Source of the DNA: Elephas maximus indicus
Taxonomy: Eukaryota > Chordata > Mammalia > Proboscidea > Elephantidae
DNA length: 64,000 bases
Reading direction: 5' to 3'
NCBI RefSeq assembly: GCF_024166365.1
Contig: NC_064835.1
Coordinates: 61,298,607-61,362,606 of the forward strand
Below, piece by piece: positions 41,757 through 60,960 of this stretch (the first letter of the stretch is position 1; every line of letters starts with the position of its first letter). The notes below the pieces were generated by a model that saw nothing but the letters and a program-made list of their open reading frames with translations, did not search any database and was not told the origin of the DNA. Both the position numbers and the translations under genes were made by a program.

Positions 41757-42445
41757 TGTCCTTCTCCAGGGACTGGTCCCTCCTGATAACATGTCCAAAG
41801 TACGTGAGATGAAGTCTCACCATCGTTGCTTCTAAGGAGCATTCTGGCTGTACTTCTTCTAAAACAGATTAGTTCCTTCTTCTGGCAGTCCGTGGTATAT
41901 TCAAAATTCTTCACCAACACCGTAATTCAAAGGCGTCAATTCTTCTTAGGTCTTCCTTATTCATTGTTCAGTTTTCTCGTGCATATGAGGCGATTGAAAA
42001 TACCACCGTTTGGGTCAGGTGCACCTTAGTCCTCAAGGTGAAATCTTTGTTTTTAAGACTTGAAAGAGGTCTTTAGCAGAAGATTTGTCCAATGCAATGT
42101 GTCTTTTGATTTCTTGACTGCTGGTTGCATGGGCATTGATTGTGGATTCAAGTAAAATGAAATCCTTAAATCTTTTCCCCGTTTTTCCTGATTTTGCTTA
42201 TTGGTCCAGTTGTGAGGATTTTTGTTTTCTTTGTGTTAATGTAATCCAAACTGTCTTTGATTTTCATCAGTAAGTGCTTCAAGTCCTCTTTGCTTTCAGC
42301 AATCAATGTTGTGTCATCTGCGTATCTCAGGTTGTTAATGAGTCTTTCTCCAATTCTGATGCCACATGCTTCTTCATGTAGTCCAGCTTCTTGGATTATT
42401 TGTTCACCATACGGCTTGAACAAGTATGGTAAAAGGATATAACCA
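41757..42445 (-). mobile_element. RTE LINE fragment with reverse-transcriptase region
   Basis: The minus strand encodes decayed RTE reverse-transcriptase sequence, including N-L-R-Y-A-D-D-T-T-L-I-A-E-S with the catalytic Y-A-D-D at about 42324, followed by downstream RTE sequence. An 85-residue frame remains open at 42423-42166. The rest is decayed, and both ends are truncated. It is the BovB-like RTE of Afrotheria. Confidence 0.85.
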
Positions 42446-42461
42446 CCACTTTTTTTTTTTT

Positions 42462-42655
42462 TTGTCTGTCAGTTTGTCATACTGTGGTGGCTTTCGTGTT
42501 GCTGTGATGCTGGAAGCTATGCCACTGGTATTACAAATACCAGCAGAGTTATCCATGGTGGACTGGTTTCAGCGCAGCTTCCAGAGTAAGACTGGGAAGA
42601 AGGGCCTGGCTATCTACTTCTGAAAAAATTGGCCGGTGAAAACCTTATGGCTAGC
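42462..42655 (+). mobile_element. RTE LINE 5' region, opposite orientation
   Basis: GTGTTGCTGTGATGCTGGAA, CCATGGTGGACTGGTTTCAG and CTATCTACTTCTGAAAAA match remembered 5' sequence of the same RTE element. It is on the plus strand, beside the minus-strand reverse-transcriptase part, so the two pieces are inverted relative to each other. Confidence 0.6.
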
Positions 42656-42832
42656 AGACCTCTCATGGAGTTACACAACTACCTCTCCTCTGCCCTAACT
42701 CCCAATCAGGTATAAGCAAAGAATTCCTAAAGTATGTACTTCTAGTTAGGAAGATAGAGTTCAGTCAAGTTCATTGGCTTCGAGCCATAACCCCCATCCA
42801 CTTGAGGTTTCCAGAATTCTAACCCAGCACTA

Positions 42833-43400
42833 CCTTTTTTAAAAAAACATTTTATTGTTTTCAGTGAAAGTTTACACAGCAAATTAGGTTCCTGTTTGAC
42901 AATTTCTACACAAGTTGTTCACTGACATTAGTTAATTTTTCACAGTGTGTTAGCATTCTCATTAGTTGTGTTCTGTTTGTTCTATTTCCAGTACTCTAAT
43001 TTCCCTGCTCCCTTGTCTTCTCGTCTTTGCTTTAGAGTAGTTGTTGTTGGCCTTTTGGCCTCATAGATGATTTTTTAATGGAGCCCTGTACTAATGAGTA
43101 ATATCCTTTATTTTGTGTTCCAATCCATTATTTCACTGAAACGTGACCTCAGGTGATAGTTTCAGTTCAAGGTTTAAACAGTATCTTAGGGTGATAGTCT
43201 CAGGGAGTCTTCTAGTCTCAACTGGTCCAGTAAGTCTGGACTTCTTAAGAATTTGAGTTCTGTGTTTTTCTCCCGTTCTATCCAGGTCCATCTATTGTGA
43301 CCCTGATCAGAACGGTCGGTAGTGGTAGCTGGGCACCATCTAGTTCTTCCGGTATCAGGGCAGCACTGCTGCCTCTTGTAATGAATCCTTGGATAAACAA
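42833..43400 (-). mobile_element. L1 3' UTR fragment
   Basis: An A-rich start and the strings CATTTTATTGTTTTCAGTGA, TCTGGACTTCTTAAGAATTTG and GGGCACCATCTAGTTCTTCC fit the 3' UTR of an afrotherian L1 read in antisense. Confidence 0.55.
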
Positions 43401-43460
43401 AACTTAAACCTATTCAACCAAAACGGCCTCTAATTGGGTGTCTTCTGTTAGATCCTAGAG

Positions 43461-43634
43461 TAGTAGTTCTCAAATGTTAGGGTGCATCAGAATCACCTGG
43501 AGGGCTCATTAAAACACAGTTTGCTGGGCTCCACTTTCTGATTTAGAGGGTCTGGGGTGGGGTCTGAGAATTTGTAACAGGTTCCTGGGTTATGCTGATG
43601 CTGTTGATCCAGGGACCCCACTTTGAGAACCACA
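43461..43634 (+). mobile_element. MER5A, hAT-Charlie non-autonomous DNA transposon
   Basis: The terminal sequences TAGTAGTTCTCAAA and TTTGAGAACCACAG are near-inverted repeats. The body contains GCATCAGAATCACCTGGAGG and TATGCTGATGCTGTTG, as in MER5A. Confidence 0.9.
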
Positions 43635-43739
43635 GTCTAGGACCTCTGTATTTTGTGAATTTAAGCAGCAATTCACTCATATCCCTGTCTTCCCCCTGTG
43701 GGAATAATGAATACGGATGATAGTTGCACATAAAAATAA

Positions 43740-43930
43740 GTTTATTTAGCACCCGCTATGTACCAGATACTTGGTAGGGGCTATCTCACATTGTCAATCC
43801 TCACAACAGCCCTGTGAGGTAGGGATTGCCCCCCATTTTACAGGCGAGGGAAAAGAAGCTCACATGTTAAAAGACCTGCCCAAGGTGACCCAGGTAGTAA
43901 ATGGCAGACTCCAAAGCTGGTGTTTATCCT
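43740..43930 (+). repeat. MIR element
   Basis: TATGTACCAGATACTTGG, CCTCACAACAGCCCTGTGAGG and CATTTTACAGGCGAGG are the standard MIR signature. From here to the TTC31 3' UTR (about 43931-44810) I see nothing recognisable. Confidence 0.85.
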
Positions 43931-44810
43931 GCCACACAGTATTTAAAAGGCCTGCACCATAAAACAATAAATAAAGAAGGTATTTCACCACCTCTTATAC
44001 CTTTTTTATCTCCAGATGTGAATAGTGTTGAGCAAGACCCACAGGGCAGCAAGAATCATTTATCCTAGCGAATGGCCTTTCCGGGAAAGGCATTCTGGCA
44101 GGGCTTAAAAGTCCCTGCAGAGCCACATGTAAACAAGCTAGAAGTCCCAGGCTGGGTAAGGAAGAAACCAGCCAAGGGCAGCTGCCAGGATCTCAGAGGA
44201 GAAACCAAAAGAAGACCAGGATTCTTACACAGGACATGGAGAATTATACCCTTCTCTGGGGCAGTGGTCCTTGGTAGAAAACCCAGAAGTAACTTCACAT
44301 GGGGGAGGTCTACAGGGCAGTCACAATGCCCAGTGCATTTTCCCAATGGAGGAGGGGAGTGGCAGAGGTAGCAGCAGCCCAGGCACCTGTGGAGACCCCT
44401 TTCTGTGGGGCGAGCCAGCAGTGGGGAATGTCATCTATGGGCTCTGCCTACTTCCTCAGGGGGATTCTTTAGCAGTGGGAGGCGGGGAGCATCAGACCAT
44501 TGGCAAAGGAGAGGTCAGAGTGTGCCCAGCCATGTGGACAGGAAATAGGGCATGAGGAGTTGGGAGCACACTGGGGACTGGGGCTGGAGAGCAAGCACTG
44601 GGGTTAGGAAGAGGCTGAGCATTCACTGAGCTGAAGGCTGGGGCTCGGGCCTTATTCACCACTGTGACCCCACTCATCAGCACAAAGCGCTGGCTGGTGA
44701 ATGAATCTCCTGGGACCAAGAAGCTGATCGTGCCCCAAATGCCTCCTTGCTGGGTCTGTGATAGTCTGAAAAACAGAACTTTTGTACAGGTCTCTTCTTT
44801 AGTCTTGGGT

Positions 44811-44816
44811 TTTATT
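44811..44816 (-). terminator. TTC31: TTC31 poly(A) signal AATAAA
   Basis: The minus strand reads AATAAA 246 nt after the TTC31 stop codon. Confidence 0.7.
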
Positions 44817-45061
44817 TTTTTCCTACTTCTCCTAGAAGAAGTCATCCGCTTGAGAACCAGAGAAGCTCTTTCAGTGGACGCGGGGCTCTTTTCACTCATC
44901 AGGAGGTTCTATGTTGCAAGAGGAACAACTGCAAAGGTTGTCCTTCACTATGGCTTTAGAGTACGAGGTCTCAAAATACGCAGTGAGCCACCACCACACA
45001 GGTGTCCCCATCCTGTGAGATGTACACATGGCCTTGCCGTGAAGGATGAACAGGTCGTCCC

Positions 45062-51502
<6,441 letters not shown>

Positions 51503-51759
51503 CTCCTGTCAGCAGTGACCCGAAAGTGAAAGATAATCTGTTTGATATCGACCAAAGGGCAGGGTGGAACAGAGTAGGTGGCCATCTTTGTTATGGGCAG
51601 AAGCCTCTGATTACGGAGCCCGAGAGAGTTCATGACAGTTCCGGACGCTTCCCCGCAAGAGACAAGAGCTCTAGGGATGGGGCGGAGTCCCGGCTACGGC
51701 GGGCGTTGGGCCGTGCCTGGAAGCCGGAATCGTTAGGTCCGTTCCGGACCCGCCTTCCG
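51503..51759. promoter_or_regulatory. TTC31/CCDC142 bidirectional promoter
   Basis: The two start codons diverge across 257 bp with no TATA box. GC content rises toward CCDC142, with CGGACGCTTCCCC and GGAAGCCGGAAT-type ETS-like strings. Confidence 0.7.
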
Positions 51760-54700
51760 ATGGCCCAGGCGTCTCGCTCGGGTGGCCTTCTGCCTCCGCT
51801 CTCTACCGTGCCGCCGCTGTGGGTGCAACCTGGGGGTGCTGGGGAGGAGCCGTGGGAGGGAAGGCGGGCGGGCGCCCTCCCGGGGGAGGTTCGCGGCTGG
51901 CGGGGGCTGCCGGTTGCCGAGAGCATCCCCTGCCTGGACCCGCGACCAGGCGGAGCGTCGGGAGGGCAGCCGTGGTGGGCTGGGCCGGCACCCGCGGGCG
52001 CGAGGGAGGACGACGCAGCTGGGGCTGCAGACTGGAGGCGGGAGCCGGCAGCGGGCGGCCAGATCCCTCCAGCCCTGCGGCGTCTTCGGGCCGTGTTACT
52101 GCGGCTACACGGTGAGCGGGAGCAGCTCCTCCGGGCCCGCGACTGCGCCCGTCACCTGCAGGCGGCCGTGCGCCTCCTGTGGACCCTAAGTCCCAGCACA
52201 CCATCGCTCGGCCCCAGCCCTTTGCTCCAGCTTTGTAGAGACCTGCTGCCTTACGCTTCCCGAGGGGCCGTCCTGCGGACCCGGCCTCTTGAGGCCCTCG
52301 AGCCGCTGCTCCTGACGCGTCTCGTAGGACTAGCCACCCAGCGCCTGGATGCTGCCATCGAAATGCAGCTTCGCGTTCTGGGCCGGGCGCCCTCCAGCCC
52401 GGGCCTGTCGTCTCAACTCTCCGAGCTGCTGCTGGTGCTTCCCACCTACCATCAGCTACTGGCAAAAGCCAGGAGCCACGTCCCAGGGGTAGCGCGCCCC
52501 TTTACCCCGGCCCGAGTGCTCCGCCTCCTGGCGGGGGAACGAGGTTGCCAGGTAGCAGGTCGGCTGGACGAGGCGCTCAGCGGATCAGGCTTGCGGGACC
52601 AGCTTCGCAGACAGTGCCAAGAGGAGCGGGAGCTGCTGCCAGGGCTGCTGGGGCTGGTGGAGGGCGTGGCGGGTTCATCCAGCAGTGGACTGGGGCTTGG
52701 AGGGGCTGGGGCCCTGTGGAGCCAGTATTGGACCCTGCTGTGGGCGGCCTGTGCTCAGAGTCTGGACCTGAAGCTGGGACCTTGGAAGGACCTTAGGGCA
52801 GCAGCACAACAGCTGAGTCAGGCACTGGGTCAGGGTGAGTGATTGGCCTGGGTGGGCGTTTGGGAAGGCTGGGGTTTCTTCCTTATCCCTAGTCAGCTCA
52901 CTTGTCTGCCAGCCTGGCTACAAAAGCAGGCCCTTTAGATTGAATGTTGATGGGTTTCAGACTATAGTGTCTGAGTTTTCAAGGCAAAGTCTTGCTTTCC
53001 GCCCAAGTTATGAGTTTCGGAGGCAGCCTGTTCCCCCCGCTCCCCATCATTGAGTGGGCAGTGGTTGTAGAAAAGAGGCCTTGTTTTCAGGCTCCAGGGT
53101 AATTTCTCTCACTAGCATCACTACCTCAGGAGTGTGAGAAGGAGCTGGCTTCTTTGTGCCACAACCTACTTCACCAGTCGCTTATCTGGAGCTGGGACCA
53201 AGGTGAGAAGGAAGGGGCACTGAGTGTGTCATGAGTCCCAGGTTGTCCATCCCCTATCAGACCATCCCCCTTCATCCTCAGGCTTCTGCCAGGCCTTGGG
53301 ATCAGCTCATGGGGATCAGAACAGCCTTCCCCCTTCCTGGGATGGTAGCACGTGCTCTCGAACCACTGAACTTCTGCAACAGCTCTTCCCCCCCCTCTTG
53401 GATGCCCTTCAGGAACCCAGGTCAGGGCTGATCCTCTGTAAGCCTCCAGGTGAGATGACGGGCTGGGGCTGGGAGGACAAGAAAATGGTTGAGAATGTCC
53501 CCTTTTCCCCTTTACTCCATTCTGAAGTCTGCCTCCTCCCAAAGATGCATGGCCCCTCAAATACTCACAGACCCCTCAAATACTCTTCTGTTCTCCTCAG
53601 GCCCTGCACCCCTTGCCCTCGGGCTCTGTACCCTCCAGACCACCTTGCTCTGGCTCTTGGGAAGAGCTCAGCAGCACTTGGCAGCATGGACCCCAGGCTC
53701 TTTCCTGCTCCTGATCCAGAAGGACTTGCCTGTGAGTGACTGGGGAGTCGGGAGGGGAGTGGCCTGGGGTAGGCTAAGACCTTAATCCCTGTTTCTGCCC
53801 AAAGCCTCTATTGCATGAGGCACAAGCTCTGTCTAGCCTAGCCTCAGAGGAAAGCTTGGCCCTGGAGGTGGAGCAACAGCTAGGCCTGGAGATCCAGAAG
53901 CTGATTTCACAGATCCAGGTGAGAGCAGGAGCCTTGACAGCGGTAATTTAAGACCCTCTTCTGTGCCCAGCTTGGGGGAGAGGGGGTTGGAACATTTCAG
54001 AGACTTGGAATCTCCTTGGAGTCTCTGATAAATTTCTTCTCTTGTTCTGTTCATGTTTTATTTATTCTTTGTAACTTTTTATCATGCAAAACTTCAGACC
54101 TATACAAAAATGGAGAGGAGTATAACAGACCCTGTGTTCCCATCACTGAGATTTTAATAGTTATCAACTCATGGTCAATTTTGTTTCATCTGTATTTCTC
54201 TGTACCCCTAATGATGTCAGGCTGTCATTCTGTGATGTTAACAGCCATTAATGATCATTGCCTAAACCAAAAAACCAAACCCACTGCTGTCGAGTCAATT
54301 CTGACTCATAGTGACCCTACAGGACAGAGGAGAACTGCCCTATAGGGTTTCCAAGGAGCAACTGGTGGATTCAAACTGCTAACCTTTTGGTTAGCAACCG
54401 AGCTCTTAGATCATTGCCTAGTTCCATTATTTCATTAAGGGTTGCAAAGTGATGCTATTCCAATTCCATTCCTGCTTCATTTGTTAGCTGCATTACTCCT
54501 ATAAAGAGAAACTTGCCCTCATTATTTGGTGTATTTTGTCTAGAAAAAGCAGGATAAATGATTGAATCTTTCCCCTTACTAGCTTTCAATATAATGCCGC
54601 TACTCTTTTTAAAAGTTTAATTTGTATTTTTATTAAAGTAATGCATGTCCATCATTACAAGTGAAATAGTCTTATTTTACAAGGCTTTTAATGAAAAAAC

Positions 54701-57159
54701 TAGCACTTCAATTACCTCCCACTCTACCGCTAATTCCTGTTCCTCAGTGGTAATTTTTTGCCCACTCTTGGCTGTTTCTTCTAATATTTTCTTCTATTTT
54801 TATGAATAAAGCTATTGTGCTTCTATTTTAATTTTCCCCCATTTTGCACATTTATCTTTTCCTACTCTGGGAGATGTCTCTCTGGTTTTTGTTTTCTGTC
54901 CCTGACAGATTTTTCACTCTTTGCCCGAATAGGGACATGATTTTAGAGTTCAGTCCTTGACCCTCTGCTCCTTTTCTCTCTACATTCCTGCCCACCCACA
55001 GTGCTTTGGTGCCGTGGACTTCCACAGTGGAGCTCTTCTTGGCTTCCAGCATCTGCATTTGCTGGTTGTGGATTTCCACCTTTATTTACTGCTACCTCCT
55101 TAAACTCATCATGTGCCAGAGCAGGCTCATCATGAGTAAAGTAGATAGTGATAGTTGTAGAAGCTCTAAGGAGGGAAGCCCATCGTGGCCCTGTGGTCAC
55201 AGAAGCTCTGCACAGGACCTGTGGCTAGATGGTACTAAGGGTGGGCAAATGGTACTAAGGGTGGGTGGTTCATAGAACCTTGTGGGAATAGTGGGGAGAT
55301 GACCTGACAGAGCAGAGGCTCCCTCTGTGTATGTAGGGGGGAACTAAGCTGGTTGGCATCAAATTGTGGAGGGCATTGCAGACCAGCCCAAGGGATGTGG
55401 GCTTTGTCTCACAAGTGACGGGAACCATTGTTTAAGAGCAGGAGAGGAACAGTGAAGGCAATGACAAACGTTTGATCCAGCTTAGTGGGCCTCCCTTTTG
55501 TAGATGATAACCAGGTTGGTACAATTCCTCTCTGTGCATTTCCAGATCATGCAGCCCCTCTCCCTGTCATGTGTTTTTTAACACTGAGGAGTGGAGGGGT
55601 GTCTCTCTTTTTAAACTGTTAATGTTCCTATAGAATAAAATTAGCCTCAAAGATCTGCCATCTTCTAAACCAAGCTGGGGGACGCAGGGTAATCCTAAGG
55701 TAATTGCTCATGGTCTTTTTTGAGTCCAAACCTATTGGAAAACCCAATGAAAGCTACGGCACTTCTCTTTAGGAAATTTCCAGGATGACACAATTATATT
55801 GCATACAGTTCTGGGGTTTGATGGACCCCAGATTAAGCACCTCAGATTTAGAAAGGCATCATAACGTGATAAGTGCCTAACAAATAAGCCCCTTTTACTT
55901 TCTCCCTGCCCCACAGCTCCTGCCTGAAGAGTCACTAAGTCTCTTTTCTCAAGAATGTTATAAACAAGCCACACAGGGCTTTGAGCTCTACATGCCACGG
56001 GGTCGGTACTGGCGGCTTCGTCTCTGCTCTGGTAACTCATGCCAGCATATCCTTCCAGGGACCCAAGGGGGTAATGGTGTCCCCTCCCCTCAAAACCTTG
56101 GCCTTATCCCCCCCCCCACCTTCAGTGGACCCACTCCCACCCCAGAAATCCTACTCTTCCACCAAACACTCCATTTAGGGGTTCCTAAATGGGGCTCCGT
56201 GTATCTCCATAGCCCTTTCTCTTCCCTCACTCCAGAACTGCCTAGCGTTCCTACTGAGTATGCTGGGTTGGTGGTCCGCACCGTACTGGAGCCTGTGTTA
56301 CAAGGATTGCAGGGATTGCCACCCAAAGCCCAGGCTCCTGCCCTCGGTCAGGCACTGACAGCCATCCTGGGTGCCTGGCTCGATCATATCCTCACCCACA
56401 GGATCCGGTTCAGGTGGGGAGAAAAGGAGACAATGACAGGGGGACAATGGCAGGGGGAGAGCAATGGCAGGGGGAGAACTGGAGAAAGGGTCGGAGGGTA
56501 AGTGGGGCAGAGTTTGCGGAGGCAGGAGGGTCAGGCAGCAACAATGTACCTTGGCCTTCAGCCTGCAGGGGGCGCTGCAGCTCAGACGGGACTTTGGCGT
56601 CGTCCGGGAATTGCTGGAAGAGGAGCAGTGGGGCCTGTCGCCCGACCTTCGCCAGACACTGCTTATGCTCAACATCTTCCAGCAGCTGGATGGGGCCCTG
56701 CTATGTTTATTGCAGCAGCCCTTACCCAAAACACGAGTCTACAGGAGACTTCCCTGTTGCTGTGAGTCACTCCCCCTTGCCAACCCCTGGCTCTTCGCCC
56801 TGAGGCACTACTTTATTTACCCCGCCCCCAACGCATCCTCACCACTGGTCTGGCTTCAGCATCTCCTCTCAAACCACCTGCTTTCCGCTCTGGCCTCACC
56901 AGGTGCTTGTCATGAGGTCCAGACCACGGAATTGCCCGGCAGCAGCCTCAACAGCCTGGAAAGCTTGGAGCCCCCTCTTCGGCCTGCAGCAGCCCCAGCC
57001 CAGACAGCTCAGTTGCTAAGCACACTGTGGGGAGGAGGACCTAGCCCGGAGGCTTACCTCGTGGGAAATCAGCAGGCCTGGCTTGCCCTGAGGCAGCACC
57101 AGCGCCCCCGCTGGCACCTGCCTTTTCTTTCCTGCCTGGGCACTGGTCCTGAACAGTAA
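51760..57159 (+). CDS. CCDC142: coiled-coil domain-containing protein 142
   Basis: CCDC142 is an uncharacterised protein of the CCDC142 family. Nine exons join in phase: 51760-52834, 53116-53202, 53282-53449, 53601-53731, 53805-53918, 55917-56031, 56236-56413, 56562-56761 and 56903-57159. They give 774 residues, somewhat more than the ~750 of human; the extra length is mainly in the GC-rich first exon. I chose ATG 51760 because M-A-Q-A-S-R-S-G matches the human start. The reading frame is also open upstream, but without an in-frame ATG that I can see. The protein is Leu- and Gln-rich with helical segments throughout. The conserved end is H-Q-R-P-R-W-H-L-P-F. Intron 8 (56762-56902) is 141 nt with no in-frame stop. 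Confidence 0.95.
53919..55916 (+). other. CCDC142: CCDC142 intron 5, repeat-rich
   Basis: This 2-kb intron holds AT-rich sequence of an old LINE type around 54030-54560. An AfroSINE interrupts it at 54265-54408. The remainder is unassigned. Confidence 0.6.
54253..54420 (-). mobile_element. AfroSINE with 12-bp target duplication
   Basis: The body at 54265-54408 runs from an A-rich start, AACCAAACCC, to TTAGCAACCGAGCTCTTA, reversed. The direct repeat GATCATTGCCTA flanks it at 54253-54264 and 54409-54420. Confidence 0.9.
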
Positions 57160-58722
<1,563 letters not shown>

Positions 58723-59867
58723 CAGCGAGGAAGAGGCCAACAGACAGATTTTAGCCTGAGACGTAAGAAGAGCTTGACCTCATCATTCAGATCACTATCT
58801 GGAGGGCCAAGGAGCACACCCCTCTCACCCACCCTCCTCCCTCCTCCCTCCAAAGAAGCCCTGCGGCTGTAAATCCAACCAGTGTTTCTGGGATGAGAGA
58901 GAATCGTAGAGGAGTGTGGACGAACTTGAATTTATTTCACTTTCTTATCATCACTCGCGGTATAACCCTTTTGAGTTTGATTTCTGCCACCACACACTCC
59001 AGGTACCTCTTACTCTTGAGATTAACCTAAACCAGAGCTGTTTGCTTAGTTTTCATCTCTCCATTTCAGTAGCATCTGTCACTTGGAATTCACCCCCTTG
59101 TGGAAACCCTTTCTCTTGGGTCCTCATTCTTCTCAGCATGTTTAATTTTCAGTTATCTGTGTAGGTTTACCTTCATCTTTTCTTTCACTCTATTCTTCCT
59201 GGAGTGTCTGTCTCATCCTCTCCTAACAGGAACTACCCTCTACGGACTTAATCCCTGCATTTTTGTTTGGCTCTAATCCCAATTTCTGTGCTACAGTCTC
59301 ACCATTCAGGTTACCTGCTACTAAAAATCTCCCCAAAATCCCACCAATACTCCTTGAGCAAAATAGATTTAAAAGTTTTACACATAGTTGTCTCTCCCCT
59401 GACTTCCCCATTTCTTTTAAAGGTACTTCATCTACTTAGCCACGCAGGCTGGAAACCACAGCATTATCTCTGTTCTCTTCTTTTCCCTGACTGTTCAGTT
59501 AGTAAATTCAGATTATTTCTGTTTTAAACAAAAGCTCCTAAATGTTCTCTCATTCCTATTCACTCTCCTACATCATTGTTGCACTCTCCCACCTGATCTC
59601 TCTTTCCTAATCATTTTTTGCTGCTGCTTAATGTTATCTTTCCAAAGCATATCACTGGTTTTATCTCCCACTACTATCTGTTTCAGGAAACAGTGTCTAA
59701 AGTAGCATTTTTCATACTGGGTTACCACCATAATGTGTATCATGGAATCAATTTAGGGGGTTAAATCAGCCTTAAAAAAAGTGGAATAGAATAAAAAAGT
59801 ATCAAAGCGCAAGGCTTACGGTATGGGAGGTGTTCTTTTAGGAAACTTTGGTTTTAAGCGTATAATA

Positions 59868-60031
59868 AAACCAAAACTAAATCTGTTGCCATTGAGTCGA
59901 TTCTGACTCATAGTGACCCTGTAGGACAGTAGAACTGCCTCACCGGGTTTCCAAGGAGCACCTGGTGGATTCGAACTGCCAAGCTTTTGGTTAGCAGTCG
60001 AACTCTTAACCACAACGCCACCAGGGTTTCC
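59868..60031 (-). mobile_element. AfroSINE, short subtype
   Basis: The plus strand reads AACCAAAACTAAATCTGTTG through GAGTCGATTCTGACTCATAG to GCCACCAGGGTTTCC, a near full-length AfroSINE in reverse. Confidence 0.92.
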
Positions 60032-60077
60032 ATAATATGTATATAAAATATACAGTGTGTACGTGTGTGTATCTGCA

Positions 60078-60279
60078 TGTTGTTGTGTGCTGTCAAGTTG
60101 ATTCCGACTCATAGTGACCTTATATGACAGGGTAGAACTGCTCCGTAGTGTTTCCTAGGTTGTAATCTTTCTGGGAGCAGATCGCCAGGTCTTTTCTCCT
60201 GTGGAGCTGCTGGTGGGTTTGAACTGCCAACCTTTTGATTAGCAGCTGAATGTTTAACCATTGCGCCACTGGGGCTCCT
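60078..60279 (-). mobile_element. AfroSINE, long subtype
   Basis: Same ends as the previous copy, but the body contains GTTGTAATCTTTCTGGGAGC and AGATCGCCAGGTC, the insertion that marks the longer subtype also seen at 40150-40345. Confidence 0.88.
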
Positions 60280-60475
60280 GTATCTGCAATAAAATTATTT
60301 CTTTCTATGAGTTGTAGAAAAAAAAAAGATTGAAAGCCACTGGTTTAGAGAAGAACTTCAGAATGCTCAGCCAGCAATCAGGGACCTCCATACCTTGCCT
60401 GCTGTGTACTTTGTCCAGTACTGTCCCATGAGCCTAATGATAACATTATTGCTATGCTGCTTCCCTACTTAAAAC

Positions 60476-60670
60476 GGCAGTCCCTGGGTGGCACAAATGG
60501 CTAAATGCCCAGCTGTTAACTGAAAGGTTTGCAGTTCAGAAGGCGTTGGAAGAAAGGTCTAACCATCTACTTCTGAAAAATCGGCCATTGGAAACCCCAT
60601 GGAACACAGTTCTGTTCTGATACACATAGGATCACTATGAGTCCAGTGCAACAGTTTTTTTTTGTTTTTA
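60476..60670 (+). mobile_element. AfroSINE, third subtype
   Basis: The head CAGTCCCTGGGTGGCACAAA and the tail ATCACTATGAGTCCAGTGC are SINE-like. The body has TCTACTTCTGAAAAATCGG and ATGGAACACAGTTCTG, absent from the other copies. Confidence 0.75.
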
Positions 60671-60729
60671 ATCTTTAAAGGATTCTTTTGTCTCCCTCTC
60701 TCCCCCTTTAAAAAAGACAAACAGCAGGA

Positions 60730-60960
60730 GGCAGCAGTACAGTGTGGTAGTGAAGAGTCAGGCTGCAGCTGCCTGGGCTTGAAATCCCAGCTTTGCCTTC
60801 ATTAGTTCCGTGAATTTTTATTTATTCTCTCAGAATTCCTTAATCTCTCAGTGCCCGTTCTCTCGTTTTTTTACCTCATAGGACTATTGAGAGAATTAAA
60901 CGAGTTAATATCTGTAGAGTGCCTATAGTGTTGCTGGGAGCATAGTAAGTACTGTCATCC
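60730..60960 (+). repeat. MIR element
   Basis: ACAGTGTGGTAGTGAAGAGTC, CTGCCTGGGCTTGAAATCC and GGGAGCATAGTAAGTACTG are MIR signatures in plus orientation. It is nearly full length. Confidence 0.85.

Noticed and set aside
42166-42423. 85-residue open frame with Y-A-D-D
   Set aside because: This is a surviving piece of RTE reverse transcriptase in a truncated LINE, not a host gene.
56464-56561. CCDC142 open frame extending upstream of exon 8
   Set aside because: It is intron 7 sequence. The human-like junction is at 56562 after CTTCAG.
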